Assembly (NCBI GenBank): GCA_947626565.1
Contig: CANQSQ010000012.1
Location: forward strand, 1 to 33,541
Origin: an uncultured Bacilli bacterium
GTDB taxonomy: Bacteria > Bacillota_I > Bacilli_A > RF39 > UBA660
Reading direction: 5' to 3'
Length of the DNA stretch: 33,541 bases
In this document: piece after piece, positions 16,333 to 24,126 of the stretch
Numbering within the stretch: the stretch's first letter is position 1
Layout: each line of letters starts with the position of its first letter
The notes under the pieces: generated by a model
Told to the model about the DNA's origin: nothing
What the model saw: the letters and a program-made list of their open reading frames with translations, nothing else
Database searches by the model: none
Made by a program: the position numbers and the translations under genes

Positions 16333-16348
16333 TATTCCTTAAGGAATA
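16333..16348. promoter_or_regulatory. 16-bp palindrome between clpP and the kinase gene
   Basis: TATTCCTTAAGGAATA is a perfect palindrome in the divergent intergenic region. It touches the -35 of the kinase promoter and lies about where the -35 of the clpP promoter should be. It fits an operator for a dimeric regulator; which one is unknown. Confidence 0.45.
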
Positions 16349-16378
16349 TGACAAAAAACACCTTAAATATGCTATACT
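16348..16378 (+). promoter_or_regulatory. Promoter of the nucleoside kinase gene
   Basis: ATGACA (16348-16353) and TATACT (16373-16378), the latter preceded by TGC (extended -10). The 19-base spacer is long, so the extended -10 probably matters most. Confidence 0.5.
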
Positions 16379-16410
16379 AAAATATATAAAGTAAAAGGGG
16401 TTGATACCAT

Positions 16411-18066
16411 ATGATGGAATTAGTAGAAGTAACCATCAATAATAAGAAAAGACAATATAGTAAGGACATCACCTTACAAGAGATTGCGAAAGAATATCAA
16501 TCTAATTTTCGTTATCCTATTCTTTTAGCTCGTGTTAATAATTCCTTAAAAGAATTAAGTCACCCAATAAAAAAAGACTCTTATATAGAATTTTTAGATT
16601 TAACTAGTCGGGAAGGTAATAGATGTCATATTAATTGTCTAACTTTTATTATGATTTATGCCGTCAAAAAACTATATGGAAAAGATGCTGATATAAAAGT
16701 TAAACATTCTCTCGACAAAGGTATTTATATTGAATCAACGTTTAAATTAACTGAAGCTAAAGTTGATGCTATAAAAGATATGATGAAATCTATTATTAAA
16801 GCTGATATGCCTATCACTAAAGCAACTATTGAACGTTTGGAAGCTATGAAATATTTTGAAAATAATGGTGATTTTGCTAAAGCCGGAGTTATGAATTATA
16901 ATACCGACAATTATATTACCTTATATCGTTTAGGTAATTTATATAATTATTTTTATAGTCTCATGCCACCTTCCACTGAATTAGTTAAAGATTTTGATTT
17001 AACTTATATAAAGGACAATGGTTTTATTCTTCGTTTTCCAACTGTCTACATTAATGATAAAATAAAAAAATATAAACATCATCCTAATATGTTTGAAGTC
17101 TTTAAAGAATGCCGTGAATGGGCTAAAATAATGAATATTGAAACTTGTGTAGATTTAAATAGAGTCGTTTCACTGGGTAAAATTAATGATTTAATTAAAA
17201 TAGATGAAACTCTTCAAAGTAATCGACTTTTAAATGTTGCTAAAGAAATTAACCTGAAAAAAGATAAAATAAAAATAGTATTACTAGCAGGACCTTCTTC
17301 TTCTGGTAAAACAACTACTTCTCGAAAATTATGTCTCTTTTTAAAAAGTTTTGGTTTAAATCCTCGCGTTATTTCTATGGATGATTATTTTGTTGAACGA
17401 GAACAAACTCCTATCGATGAAAGTGGTAAGTATGACTTTGAAAGTCTAGAGGCTCTAGATTTAAAATTATTTGATAAACAAATGGCTAGTCTTTTAAAAG
17501 GAGAAGAAGTTTTACTACCAACATATAATTTTTCTTTAGGAAAAAAAGAATTTCTAAATAGAATTCAAATTGGTGACAAAGATATTTTACTTATTGAAGG
17601 TATCCATGCCTTAGATAATAAAATTTTGACTAATATTCCTCGTGAACGAAAATATAAAATATACATTTCCGCTTTAACTGAATTAAATATTGATAATCAT
17701 AATCGTATTTCTACAACTGATAATCGCTTATTAAGACGAATAATTAGAGATAACAGAACTAGAAATTATAGTGTGGAGAAAACTTTAATGCAATGGCCTA
17801 GTGTCCGAGTAGGGGAAGAAAAATATATTTTTCCATATCAAGACGAAGCTGATTTTACTATTAATACAGCAGCCATTTATGAAATAGGTGTCTTGAAAAC
17901 GTATGTAGAACCACTTCTATATTCCGTTTCTCCAACATCACCATATTATGAAGAGGCTATGCGTTTACTAAGATTTTTAAAACTATTTTTACCAATCACT
18001 TCCGACGCTATCCCACAAGATGCCATTATTCGTGAATTTATAGGTAATAGTTATTTTCATGATTAA
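16411..18066 (+). CDS. Nucleoside (uridine-type) kinase with N-terminal TGS domain
   Basis: A 551-residue fusion known from Firmicutes and Thermotogae. An N-terminal TGS domain (about 1-65) and a threonyl-tRNA-synthetase-like second domain (about 66-230) are joined to a C-terminal uridine kinase/PRK-type P-loop domain (from about 285). The Walker A motif GPSSSGKTTTS and the SMDDYFVER motif mark the kinase; LLIEGIHAL is the Walker B-like strand. It probably phosphorylates a nucleoside with NTP, but the substrate is not certain from sequence. The start follows AAGGGG; a second ATG is adjacent. It is monocistronic with its own promoter and terminator. Confidence 0.88.
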   Translation: MMELVEVTINNKKRQYSKDITLQEIAKEYQSNFRYPILLARVNNSLKELSHPIKKDSYIEFLDLTSREGNRCHINCLTFIMIYAVKKLYGKDADIKVKHSLDKGIYIESTFKLTEAKVDAIKDMMKSIIKADMPITKATIERLEAMKYFENNGDFAKAGVMNYNTDNYITLYRLGNLYNYFYSLMPPSTELVKDFDLTYIKDNGFILRFPTVYINDKIKKYKHHPNMFEVFKECREWAKIMNIETCVDLNRVVSLGKINDLIKIDETLQSNRLLNVAKEINLKKDKIKIVLLAGPSSSGKTTTSRKLCLFLKSFGLNPRVISMDDYFVEREQTPIDESGKYDFESLEALDLKLFDKQMASLLKGEEVLLPTYNFSLGKKEFLNRIQIGDKDILLIEGIHALDNKILTNIPRERKYKIYISALTELNIDNHNRISTTDNRLLRRIIRDNRTRNYSVEKTLMQWPSVRVGEEKYIFPYQDEADFTINTAAIYEIGVLKTYVEPLLYSVSPTSPYYEEAMRLLRFLKLFLPITSDAIPQDAIIREFIGNSYFHD

Positions 18067-18072
18067 CAAGAA

Positions 18073-18139
18073 AATATCCTTAAATAATTAAACTATCCAA
18101 CTTTTGGGGTTTAGTTCAATTAGGATATTTTTTTATCCC
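18073..18139 (+). terminator. Long branched terminator after the kinase gene
   Basis: AAATATCCT and AGGATATTT form an outer 9-bp stem that ends in a run of seven T. The roughly 40-base interior contains a smaller imperfect hairpin (AACTA/TAGTT and CCAA/TTGG). Position and U-tract fit a Rho-independent terminator with an unusually large loop. Confidence 0.6.
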
Positions 18140-18267
18140 CAAATCCTGTGTAAAAAATAAATTATTTTTTCTAGTATTCCCAATATCTGTGAATAAAAAA
18201 ATTTTTATCCTCTAAAAAGTAGAAAAAAACACCTAATTCTTTCGTTATTAACAAAATTTGTGGATAA
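18133..18267. promoter_or_regulatory. DnaA-box-like sites upstream of gapA
   Basis: TGTGGATAA at 18259-18267 is a perfect DnaA box (minus orientation). TTATCCCCA (18133-18141) and TGTGAATAA (18188-18196) each have one mismatch. The 220 bases between the terminator and the gapA promoter hold nothing else I recognise. Confidence 0.4.
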
Positions 18268-18303
18268 TTTTTACAGTAAAAGTGTCAAAAAAATTATAAA
18301 TTA

Positions 18304-18332
18304 TTGCAAGAAAAAACAGAAAAATATATAAT
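18304..18332 (+). promoter_or_regulatory. Promoter of gapA
   Basis: TTGCAA (18304-18309), a 17-base spacer and a perfect TATAAT (18327-18332), about 28 bases before the ATG. I saw no CggR-type operator repeats. Confidence 0.75.
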
Positions 18333-18359
18333 GAAATTGTAAATATAAGGAGGATTTTA

Positions 18360-19364
18360 ATGATTAAAGTTGCAATTAATGGATTTGGTCGAATCGGAAG
18401 ATTAGCCTTTCGTTTAATGGAGGAAGATAGTAATTTTGAAATAGTTGCTATCAATGATTTAACTGATGCTGAACAATTAGCTTATTTACTAAAATATGAT
18501 ACAAATCATCGTAATTATCGTATTGATGAAATTACTTTTGATAATGATTATCTAGTTGTTGGCAATAAAAGAATTAAGGTATATGCTGAAAAAGATCCAG
18601 CTAATTTACCATGGGCTCAATTAGATGTAGATGTTGTCTTTGAATGTACTGGTTTATTTACATCAGATGAAAAAGCTATGGCTCATATTAATGCTGGAGC
18701 TAAGAAAGTAATTATTTCAGCTCCTGCTAAAGGTGATGTTAAAACAATTGTATATAATGTTAATGAACAAATTTTAACAGGTGATGAAAAAATCATTTCA
18801 GCTGCTAGCTGTACTACTAACTGCTTAGCTCCTGTTGTTGATGTATTAGATAAAGTATTTGGTATTAACAAAGGATATATGACTACTGTTCATGCTTATA
18901 CTAATGATCAAGCTACTTTAGATATTCCTCATAAAAAGGGAATAAAAGCTCGTCGTGGTAGAGCCTGTGCTGCTAATATTGTACCAGCTTCTACTGGAGC
19001 AGCTTCAGCTATTGGAAAAGTTTGCCCTAATCTTGAAGGAAAACTTGAAGGCGTAGCTATGCGTGTTCCTGTTCCTACTGGTTCTGTAGTTGACTTAGTT
19101 TTAGAATTAGGACGTCCAACTACTGTTGAAGAAATTAATAACGCCTTAAAAAATGCTCAAAATGAAACCCTTCAATATACTGAAGACCCAATTGTTTCTA
19201 GTGATGTCATTGGTAGACGTTGTGGTTCCTTAGTAGATGCTCTTTCAACCTCAGTATTAGACGTTAATGGTAGCCAATTAGTTAAAGTAGTTGCTTGGTA
19301 TGATAATGAGATGAGTTATACTGCTCAAATGGTAAGAACTGCTAAATATTTAATGACTAAATAA
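18360..19364 (+). CDS. gapA: Glyceraldehyde-3-phosphate dehydrogenase (NAD, glycolytic type)
   Basis: The enzyme oxidises and phosphorylates glyceraldehyde-3-phosphate to 1,3-bisphosphoglycerate in the cytoplasm. The 334 residues match the family length. Visible features are the NAD-binding loop NGFGRIGR (7-14), D33 in IND (favouring NAD over NADP), the active-site Cys C151 in AASCTTNCLAP, H178 in TTVHAYT, and the C-terminal SWYDNE-like motif (here AWYDNEMSY). The start has an AAGGAGG site. It has its own promoter and terminator, with pgk next under a separate promoter, so it is the head of a glycolytic block rather than of one long operon. Confidence 0.98.
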   Translation: MIKVAINGFGRIGRLAFRLMEEDSNFEIVAINDLTDAEQLAYLLKYDTNHRNYRIDEITFDNDYLVVGNKRIKVYAEKDPANLPWAQLDVDVVFECTGLFTSDEKAMAHINAGAKKVIISAPAKGDVKTIVYNVNEQILTGDEKIISAASCTTNCLAPVVDVLDKVFGINKGYMTTVHAYTNDQATLDIPHKKGIKARRGRACAANIVPASTGAASAIGKVCPNLEGKLEGVAMRVPVPTGSVVDLVLELGRPTTVEEINNALKNAQNETLQYTEDPIVSSDVIGRRCGSLVDALSTSVLDVNGSQLVKVVAWYDNEMSYTAQMVRTAKYLMTK

Positions 19365-19377
19365 AATTAAGAAGTGT

Positions 19378-19405
19378 AAAAAAAGGACTAATTCCTTTTT
19401 TTTTT
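19378..19405 (+). terminator. Terminator after gapA
   Basis: AAAAAAAGGA pairs with TCCTTTTTTT over 10 bp around a 5-base loop and is followed by more T. It partly overlaps the region used by the pgk promoter. Confidence 0.8.
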
Positions 19406-19415
19406 CGTTTTTCAA

Positions 19416-19424
19416 TGCTATAAT
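19416..19424 (+). promoter_or_regulatory. Extended -10 promoter of pgk
   Basis: TGCTATAAT is a perfect extended -10, about 64 bases before the pgk ATG. The -35 position falls in the T-run of the gapA terminator, so there is no consensus -35. Confidence 0.6.
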
Positions 19425-19487
19425 GAAATTAAGACAAGAGAATATATCCCCAAAATTAAGAATTTAAAAAGAAAAGAAAGGAATTTT

Positions 19488-20666
19488 ATGAAAAAGATAA
19501 CTGATTTAGATATTGAAAATAAAAAAACTTTAATAAGATGTGACTTTAATGTACCTATCAAAGATGGTCAAATAGTAGATGACACTAGAATAGTAGGTGC
19601 CCTAAAGACAATTAATTATTGTCTTGAACATAACGCTAAAATTATTCTTTTATCGCACTTAGGTCGTATAAAAGAAGAAGCTGATTTAGCTAAAAATAAT
19701 TTAGCTCCCGTTGCTAAAAGATTAAGTGAATTATTAAATAGAGAAGTTCACTTCATTAATGCTACTCGTGGACCTGAATTAGAAAATGCTATAAATAATA
19801 TGCAACCTCAAGACATCATTTTGATGCAAAACACTAGATATGAAGACTTAGATGGTAAAAAAGAAAGTTCTAATGACCCTGAACTAGGTAAATATTGGGC
19901 TTCTTTAGGTGATGTTTATATTAATGATGCCTTTGGTACTATTCATCGAGCTCATGCTTCTAATGTTGGTATTGCTTCCAACCTTGTTGGCAAATCTGCT
20001 TTTGGTTTCCTAATTGAAAAAGAATTAACTGCTTTAAGTATTTTAGATAATCCTGAACGTCCTTTTATCGTTGTACTAGGTGGTGCCAAAGTAGCTGATA
20101 AAATTGGTGTAATAGAAAATCTTGTAACTAAAGCTGATAAGATTTTAATCGGTGGTGGAATGGCTTTCACTTTCTTAAAAGCTCAAGGTTTTAATATTGG
20201 CTCTTCTCTTTTAGATGCTGAAAATATTGCTTTTTGTACCAAAATATTAAATGACTATGCTGATAAAATTGTGTTACCAGTTGATGTTGCTGTAAGTAAT
20301 ACCTTTACCAATGATGAAAATTATCGCACTAAAGATATTACAATGCTATCTAATGATGAAATGGGCTTAGACATTGGTCCTAAAACTCTTGACCTATTTG
20401 AAAGTCATCTAAAAACAGCAGCTTCTGTTATTTGGAATGGTCCTTTAGGTGTTTATGAGTTTGATAAATATAAAGAAAATACCAATAAATTACTTCAATT
20501 TGTTGTTGACAATAATATCAAAACTATCCTAGGTGGTGGTGATATCGTCGCAGCTGCCTCAACCGCTAATTTAAAAGATAAAGTTTACCATGCCTCAACT
20601 GGTGGTGGAGCTACTTTAGAATATTTAGAAGGAAAGAAATTACCAGGAATAGAAGCTATAAAGTAG
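19488..20666 (+). CDS. pgk: Phosphoglycerate kinase
   Basis: Pgk transfers phosphate from 1,3-bisphosphoglycerate to ADP. The 392-residue protein has the N-terminal substrate-binding motif RCDFNVPIKDG (18-28), the basic-patch segment with SHLGR and RAHAS, the hinge region GGAKVADKI, and the C-terminal nucleotide-binding motif GGGDIVAA with STGGGATLEYLEGK. All expected parts are present and the length is normal. The ribosome binding site is GAAAGGAA. A GNAT-like gene begins 10 bases after the stop and is likely cotranscribed. Confidence 0.98.
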   Translation: MKKITDLDIENKKTLIRCDFNVPIKDGQIVDDTRIVGALKTINYCLEHNAKIILLSHLGRIKEEADLAKNNLAPVAKRLSELLNREVHFINATRGPELENAINNMQPQDIILMQNTRYEDLDGKKESSNDPELGKYWASLGDVYINDAFGTIHRAHASNVGIASNLVGKSAFGFLIEKELTALSILDNPERPFIVVLGGAKVADKIGVIENLVTKADKILIGGGMAFTFLKAQGFNIGSSLLDAENIAFCTKILNDYADKIVLPVDVAVSNTFTNDENYRTKDITMLSNDEMGLDIGPKTLDLFESHLKTAASVIWNGPLGVYEFDKYKENTNKLLQFVVDNNIKTILGGGDIVAAASTANLKDKVYHASTGGGATLEYLEGKKLPGIEAIK

Positions 20667-20675
20667 GTGGGATAA

Positions 20676-21179
20676 TTGAGTACTGAAAAGTTTTTTATAG
20701 CCGATCCTTTTAATGATGAACATTTAGCTTTATATACTAAATATGACGCAGATCATGGCATTAATACCAAAAGTACAGCTTACATGTTAGAATTAAGAAA
20801 ACAAACAACCAAAGCTGAATATGAAACTCTATCTAAAAAAAATAATGAGTTTACCCAAAGCCTTTTTCTTCAAGATGGTTCTAAAATAAAAGATTCTTGC
20901 TACATAAAAGGTGAAAAAGATATCAAAACTTGTAACATTACTTTTGTTCCTGTTACGTTTAAAACGAAAAATCGTCGCCTTTTGTCTCTCGCAACCGATT
21001 ATGCCTTTAATGTATTAGGTATGGAAGAAGTCTTTGTTTCCATTTCCCCTAATGATAATCATTTGGAAGAAAATTTAGCTTTAAATGGTTTTGAAAATAT
21101 TGGTGAACTAAATGGTTATAAAACTTATCTCAAAGAAAAAGAACTTGAAAGACAAGAAATTTTAGTTCCCAATCTATAA
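20676..21179 (+). CDS. GNAT-like N-acetyltransferase-fold protein
   Basis: A 167-residue protein that starts with TTG at 20676, supported by the AGGTGG site 5 bases upstream and the short distance from pgk. The C-terminal half has the shape of a GNAT fold: basic RRLLSLATDYAF at the acetyl-CoA pyrophosphate loop (about residues 100-111), then VFVSISPNDNHLEENLALNGFENIG, in which an Asn, a helix and a GF turn are typical of motif B. The classic Q/RxxGxG/A loop is not seen, so acetyltransferase activity is uncertain. A terminator follows it. I cannot name the substrate. Confidence 0.6.
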   Translation: MSTEKFFIADPFNDEHLALYTKYDADHGINTKSTAYMLELRKQTTKAEYETLSKKNNEFTQSLFLQDGSKIKDSCYIKGEKDIKTCNITFVPVTFKTKNRRLLSLATDYAFNVLGMEEVFVSISPNDNHLEENLALNGFENIGELNGYKTYLKEKELERQEILVPNL

Positions 21180-21217
21180 AAAATTTTCATAGATTTTTAA
21201 CATCAATGAAAATTTTT
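21179..21217 (+). terminator. AT-rich terminator before the glycosyltransferase
   Basis: AAAAATTTTCAT pairs perfectly with ATGAAAATTTTT over 12 bp with a 15-base loop, followed by a T-rich tail. It ends two bases after the GNAT stop and just before the next ribosome binding site, so it may act as a partial terminator or attenuator inside the cluster. I saw no separate promoter after it. Confidence 0.55.
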
Positions 21218-21235
21218 ATTTTAAGGAGGAATAAT

Positions 21236-22456
21236 ATGCGTATAGGTATTTTTACAGAAACATATACACCCTACATCAGTGGTCTAGTTACTAGTGAAGT
21301 TATGCTGAAAAAAGCCCTAGAAAAATTAGGTCATGAAGTTTATGTCGTAACGGCTAATCTGCAAAGTTTCAAATACGAATATGATGAGAAAAATCGTGTA
21401 TTTCGTATTCCCGGTGTCCCTACTGGTATTTATGACTCTAGACTAACTAGTGTATATCCCATAAAAGCCATAAAGACCATTAAAAGTTGGCACTTAGACG
21501 TTATTCATTCTCAAACGGAATTTGCCATTGGAACTTTTGCGAGAATTTTAGCTAAACAATACAATATACCTTTAGTTCATACTTATCACACCATGTATGA
21601 AGACTACATTCACTATATTACCAAACACTCTAGTAAAAAATTAGTAGAATATTTTACGAAGTTTTATTGTGAAACTACTGCCACTGAATTAATTGTTCCT
21701 ACTACTAAAACTTATAAATTATTTAAAAATAAATATAATTTTGAAAAGAATATTCATATTATTCCTACAGGTTTAGAAGTCGAACGTTTCTTTACAGAAA
21801 ACATTAAATTAAAAGATGTTCTCGACTTAAAAAAATCTCTTAATATCTCTAAAAAAGATTTTGTCATTCTTTTTGTAGGTCGCCTTGCTGAAGAAAAAAA
21901 TGTTGAATTTTTAATAAAAGCTCAAGCTACTTTAGTCCATCAAAATAAAAATATTAAACTTTTAATAGTAGGGGATGGACCAGATAAAGAAAAATATGAA
22001 AACTACGCTAAAAAATTAGGTATAGAAAAAAATTGTCTATTTACCGGCAAAGCTGCTTGGGAAGAAATGCCCTATTACTATCATGTTGCCAATCTTTTCG
22101 CTACAGCCTCTAAAACGGAAACTCAAGGCCTAACTATTATTGAAGCCATGGCTTCCAGCGTTGTACCATTATGTATTAAAGATGAAGCTTTTGAAAGTAT
22201 GGTAACTGATGAATTAAATGGTTTATTTTTTACCACCGAGACAGAATATATTCAAAAAGTTAATGACTTAATAAAAGATAAAAATAAATTAACTAAACTA
22301 AATAATCAAGCCCGTATCCAATCTGAACAATATAGCTCTAATTTCTATGCTGAAAGAGTTCTAGAAGTATATAAAAGAGCTATTAAAACTAAAAAATCTG
22401 AGAATCGTTTTGGTCTAATATCTAAAATTGCCAAACAAATAAAAGGAGAAAAATAA
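21236..22456 (+). CDS. GT4-family glycosyltransferase (probable diacylglycerol glucosyltransferase)
   Basis: A 406-residue GT-B retaining glycosyltransferase. Seen in the sequence: the N-terminal IGIFTETYTPYISGLVTS, which recalls monoglucosyl-diacylglycerol synthases; HTYHTMYEDY near residue 110; FVGRLAEEKN near residue 214; the C-terminal E-x7-E motif in TETQGLTIIEAMAS. There is no signal peptide, so it is likely a peripheral enzyme on the inner face of the membrane making glycolipid. The acceptor is inferred from resemblance only. The frame extends ten codons upstream of the chosen ATG, but AAGGAGG lies right before ATG 21236 and the upstream part overlaps a hairpin. tpiA begins immediately after the stop. 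Confidence 0.82.
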   Translation: MRIGIFTETYTPYISGLVTSEVMLKKALEKLGHEVYVVTANLQSFKYEYDEKNRVFRIPGVPTGIYDSRLTSVYPIKAIKTIKSWHLDVIHSQTEFAIGTFARILAKQYNIPLVHTYHTMYEDYIHYITKHSSKKLVEYFTKFYCETTATELIVPTTKTYKLFKNKYNFEKNIHIIPTGLEVERFFTENIKLKDVLDLKKSLNISKKDFVILFVGRLAEEKNVEFLIKAQATLVHQNKNIKLLIVGDGPDKEKYENYAKKLGIEKNCLFTGKAAWEEMPYYYHVANLFATASKTETQGLTIIEAMASSVVPLCIKDEAFESMVTDELNGLFFTTETEYIQKVNDLIKDKNKLTKLNNQARIQSEQYSSNFYAERVLEVYKRAIKTKKSENRFGLISKIAKQIKGEK

Positions 22457-23158
22457 ATGATTATCGCATTAAATAACAAATGTAATTTAACAAAAGACAC
22501 CTTTCTAGCTTATCAAGAAGACTTGGCTAAAATAACTACTACTGATCACTTAATTCTATGTCCTAGTTTTACTAATCTGGCTTTATTTAATTTAACTAAT
22601 GTTTCCTTAGGTGCTCAAAATACAAGTATTGATGACCAAGGAGCTCATACTGGTGAAATTGCTGCCCAGCAATTAGCTTCTTTTACCGTTAAATATTGCA
22701 TTGTCGGTCATAGTGAAAGAAGAACTACGCAACATGAAACTAATGAAGATATTGCTGCTAAAATAAGTCAATTATTTAAAAATGATATTACTCCCATTCT
22801 TTGTGTGGGAGAATCTTTAGAGCAACGTCAAAATAAATCTTACCCTGAAATTATTAAGACTGAAATTATTGAAGCTACTAAGTCTTTAACACCTCCTGAA
22901 AAAGAACGTCTTATTATTGCTTATGAACCTATTTGGTCTATTGGTACTGGCTTAATTCCTCAAAATAGTGAAATTATGGAAGTATTAACCATCATTAAAA
23001 ATATTCTTCCTCAAAGTAAAATACTTTATGGAGGTAGTGCTAACGATGAAAATATAGATACCTTAAAAGAATGTCCTTTAATTGATGGTTATTTATTAGG
23101 TGGCTTAAGTCTAAAAATAGACAATCTCCAAAAATTTTTAAAAAAATTGACACATTAG
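22457..23158 (+). CDS. tpiA: Triosephosphate isomerase
   Basis: TpiA interconverts dihydroxyacetone phosphate and glyceraldehyde-3-phosphate. Catalytic residues are present: N6 and K8 (in place of the usual GNWKMN stretch the protein has LNNKCN), H85 in IVGHSERR, and E157 in AYEPIWSIGTG, plus the phosphate-binding YGGS near residue 193. At 233 residues it is about 15-20 shorter than most bacterial enzymes, with the deletions mainly in the N-terminal third. It directly abuts the glycosyltransferase gene, with an AAAGGAG site inside that gene's end. A terminator follows. Confidence 0.95.
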   Translation: MIIALNNKCNLTKDTFLAYQEDLAKITTTDHLILCPSFTNLALFNLTNVSLGAQNTSIDDQGAHTGEIAAQQLASFTVKYCIVGHSERRTTQHETNEDIAAKISQLFKNDITPILCVGESLEQRQNKSYPEIIKTEIIEATKSLTPPEKERLIIAYEPIWSIGTGLIPQNSEIMEVLTIIKNILPQSKILYGGSANDENIDTLKECPLIDGYLLGGLSLKIDNLQKFLKKLTH

Positions 23159-23187
23159 ACACTTTCGACAAAAGTTGTCTTTTTTTA
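23157..23187 (+). terminator. Terminator after tpiA
   Basis: GACACTTT (23158-23165) and AAAGTTGTC (23171-23179) pair with one bulged base and are followed by eight T. The loop contains the Spo0A-box sequence described separately. Confidence 0.75.
23163..23172 (-). promoter_or_regulatory. Spo0A box (0A box) upstream of spo0A
   Basis: On the minus strand this reads TTTGTCGAAA, which contains the known 0A-box core TGTCGAA. It lies 20 bases before the -35 of the spo0A promoter, so Spo0A could regulate its own gene. It also forms part of the tpiA terminator, which is an alternative reason for the sequence. Confidence 0.5.
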
Positions 23188-23191
23188 CTCT

Positions 23192-23219
23192 TTGAAATTA
23201 TTAAAACATAGTATATAAT
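23192..23219 (+). promoter_or_regulatory. Promoter of spo0A
   Basis: TTGAAA (23192-23197), a 16-base spacer and a perfect TATAAT (23214-23219), 35 bases before the ATG. Confidence 0.65.
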
Positions 23220-23253
23220 TATACTTGCGTGGTAATAATTGAGAGGAGAGAAA

Positions 23254-24030
23254 ATGGAAAAGACAAAAGTTTTAATTATTGATGACAACAAGAATTTAAT
23301 CATGATGATAAAGGAGTATTTTAAATCTAATCCTAATATAAAAATCACCTTAGAAGCTAATGATGGTAATGAAGGTATTAGGTTAATAGAGAAAAAACAA
23401 GATGAGTATGATTTAATTTTATTAGATTTAATTATGCCAGGTAAAGATGGTGTAAGCATCTTAGAATATATGAATGAAAATAAAATTGATAAGAAAGTTA
23501 TTGTTCTTACTTCTTATAATACCCAAGATATCATAAGAAGAGTAGCTGAAATGGGTGTTAACTACTTTATGTTAAAACCTTTTGAGCTATCTGATTTAGA
23601 AAATAAAATTAATACTGTTATGACAGGCACTGTCTATGGTGGCGAATCAATTGATTTATTCCATAACAATTTGCAAATATCAATAACTAAAACTCTACAT
23701 GAGTTAGGAGTACCATCCCACATCAAAGGTTATCAATACATAAGAGAAGGCATCACCTTAGTATATCAAAATCCTGAAATTGTCGGTGGTATCACAAAGG
23801 AGTTATATCCGGAAATTGCTAAAAAATTTAATACTACAGTATCACGCGTAGAACGAGCTATAAGACATGCGATTGAAGTTAGTTGGAATCGTGGCAACTG
23901 GCAATTGATGGAAGATATTTTTGGACACAGTGTTGATATAGATAAAGCAAAACCAACTAATTCGGAATTTATTGTAACTATTGCCGATAAATTAAGATTA
24001 GAATACAACAAGCCGTTGTTATCGGTATAA
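23254..24030 (+). CDS. spo0A: Spo0A, sporulation master response regulator
   Basis: Spo0A is the phosphorelay response regulator that commits Firmicutes to sporulation. The 258-residue product has an N-terminal receiver domain (about 1-120) with D10 and D11, phospho-acceptor D58 in [10 protein letters not shown], a switch Thr in VLTSY and the conserved Lys in MLKPF. The C-terminal Spo0A DNA-binding domain follows from about residue 155, with [16 protein letters not shown] and the recognition-helix region [18 protein letters not shown]. The frame extends five codons upstream from a TTG, but GAGAGGAG fits the ATG at 23254. It is monocistronic between two terminators. The sequence shows a complete protein, although whether the organism still sporulates cannot be judged here. 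Confidence 0.96.
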   Translation: MEKTKVLIIDDNKNLIMMIKEYFKSNPNIKITLEANDGNEGIRLIEKKQDEYDLILLDLIMPGKDGVSILEYMNENKIDKKVIVLTSYNTQDIIRRVAEMGVNYFMLKPFELSDLENKINTVMTGTVYGGESIDLFHNNLQISITKTLHELGVPSHIKGYQYIREGITLVYQNPEIVGGITKELYPEIAKKFNTTVSRVERAIRHAIEVSWNRGNWQLMEDIFGHSVDIDKAKPTNSEFIVTIADKLRLEYNKPLLSV

Positions 24031-24052
24031 AGACTCCAAGGAGTCTTTTTTT
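24029..24052 (+). terminator. Terminator after spo0A
   Basis: AAAGACTC and GAGTCTTT form a perfect 8-bp stem with the tetraloop CAAG, then a T run. The spo0A stop codon overlaps its base. Confidence 0.9.
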
Positions 24053-24064
24053 AGTCCCAACTTC

Positions 24065-24093
24065 TTGACTTCTAACCCAAAAAAAACTATACT
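24065..24093 (+). promoter_or_regulatory. Promoter of the AAA ATPase gene
   Basis: TTGACT (24065-24070), a 17-base spacer and TATACT (24088-24093), 34 bases before the ATG. Confidence 0.7.
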
Positions 24094-24126
24094 TAATGTA
24101 TAAAATATGTTAGGAGGATACAGTTT

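Noticed and set aside
18067-18359. Riboswitch or T-box before gapA
   Set aside because: The structure is accounted for by the upstream gene's terminator, and the gapA promoter lies downstream of it; no T-box or riboswitch core sequence is visible.
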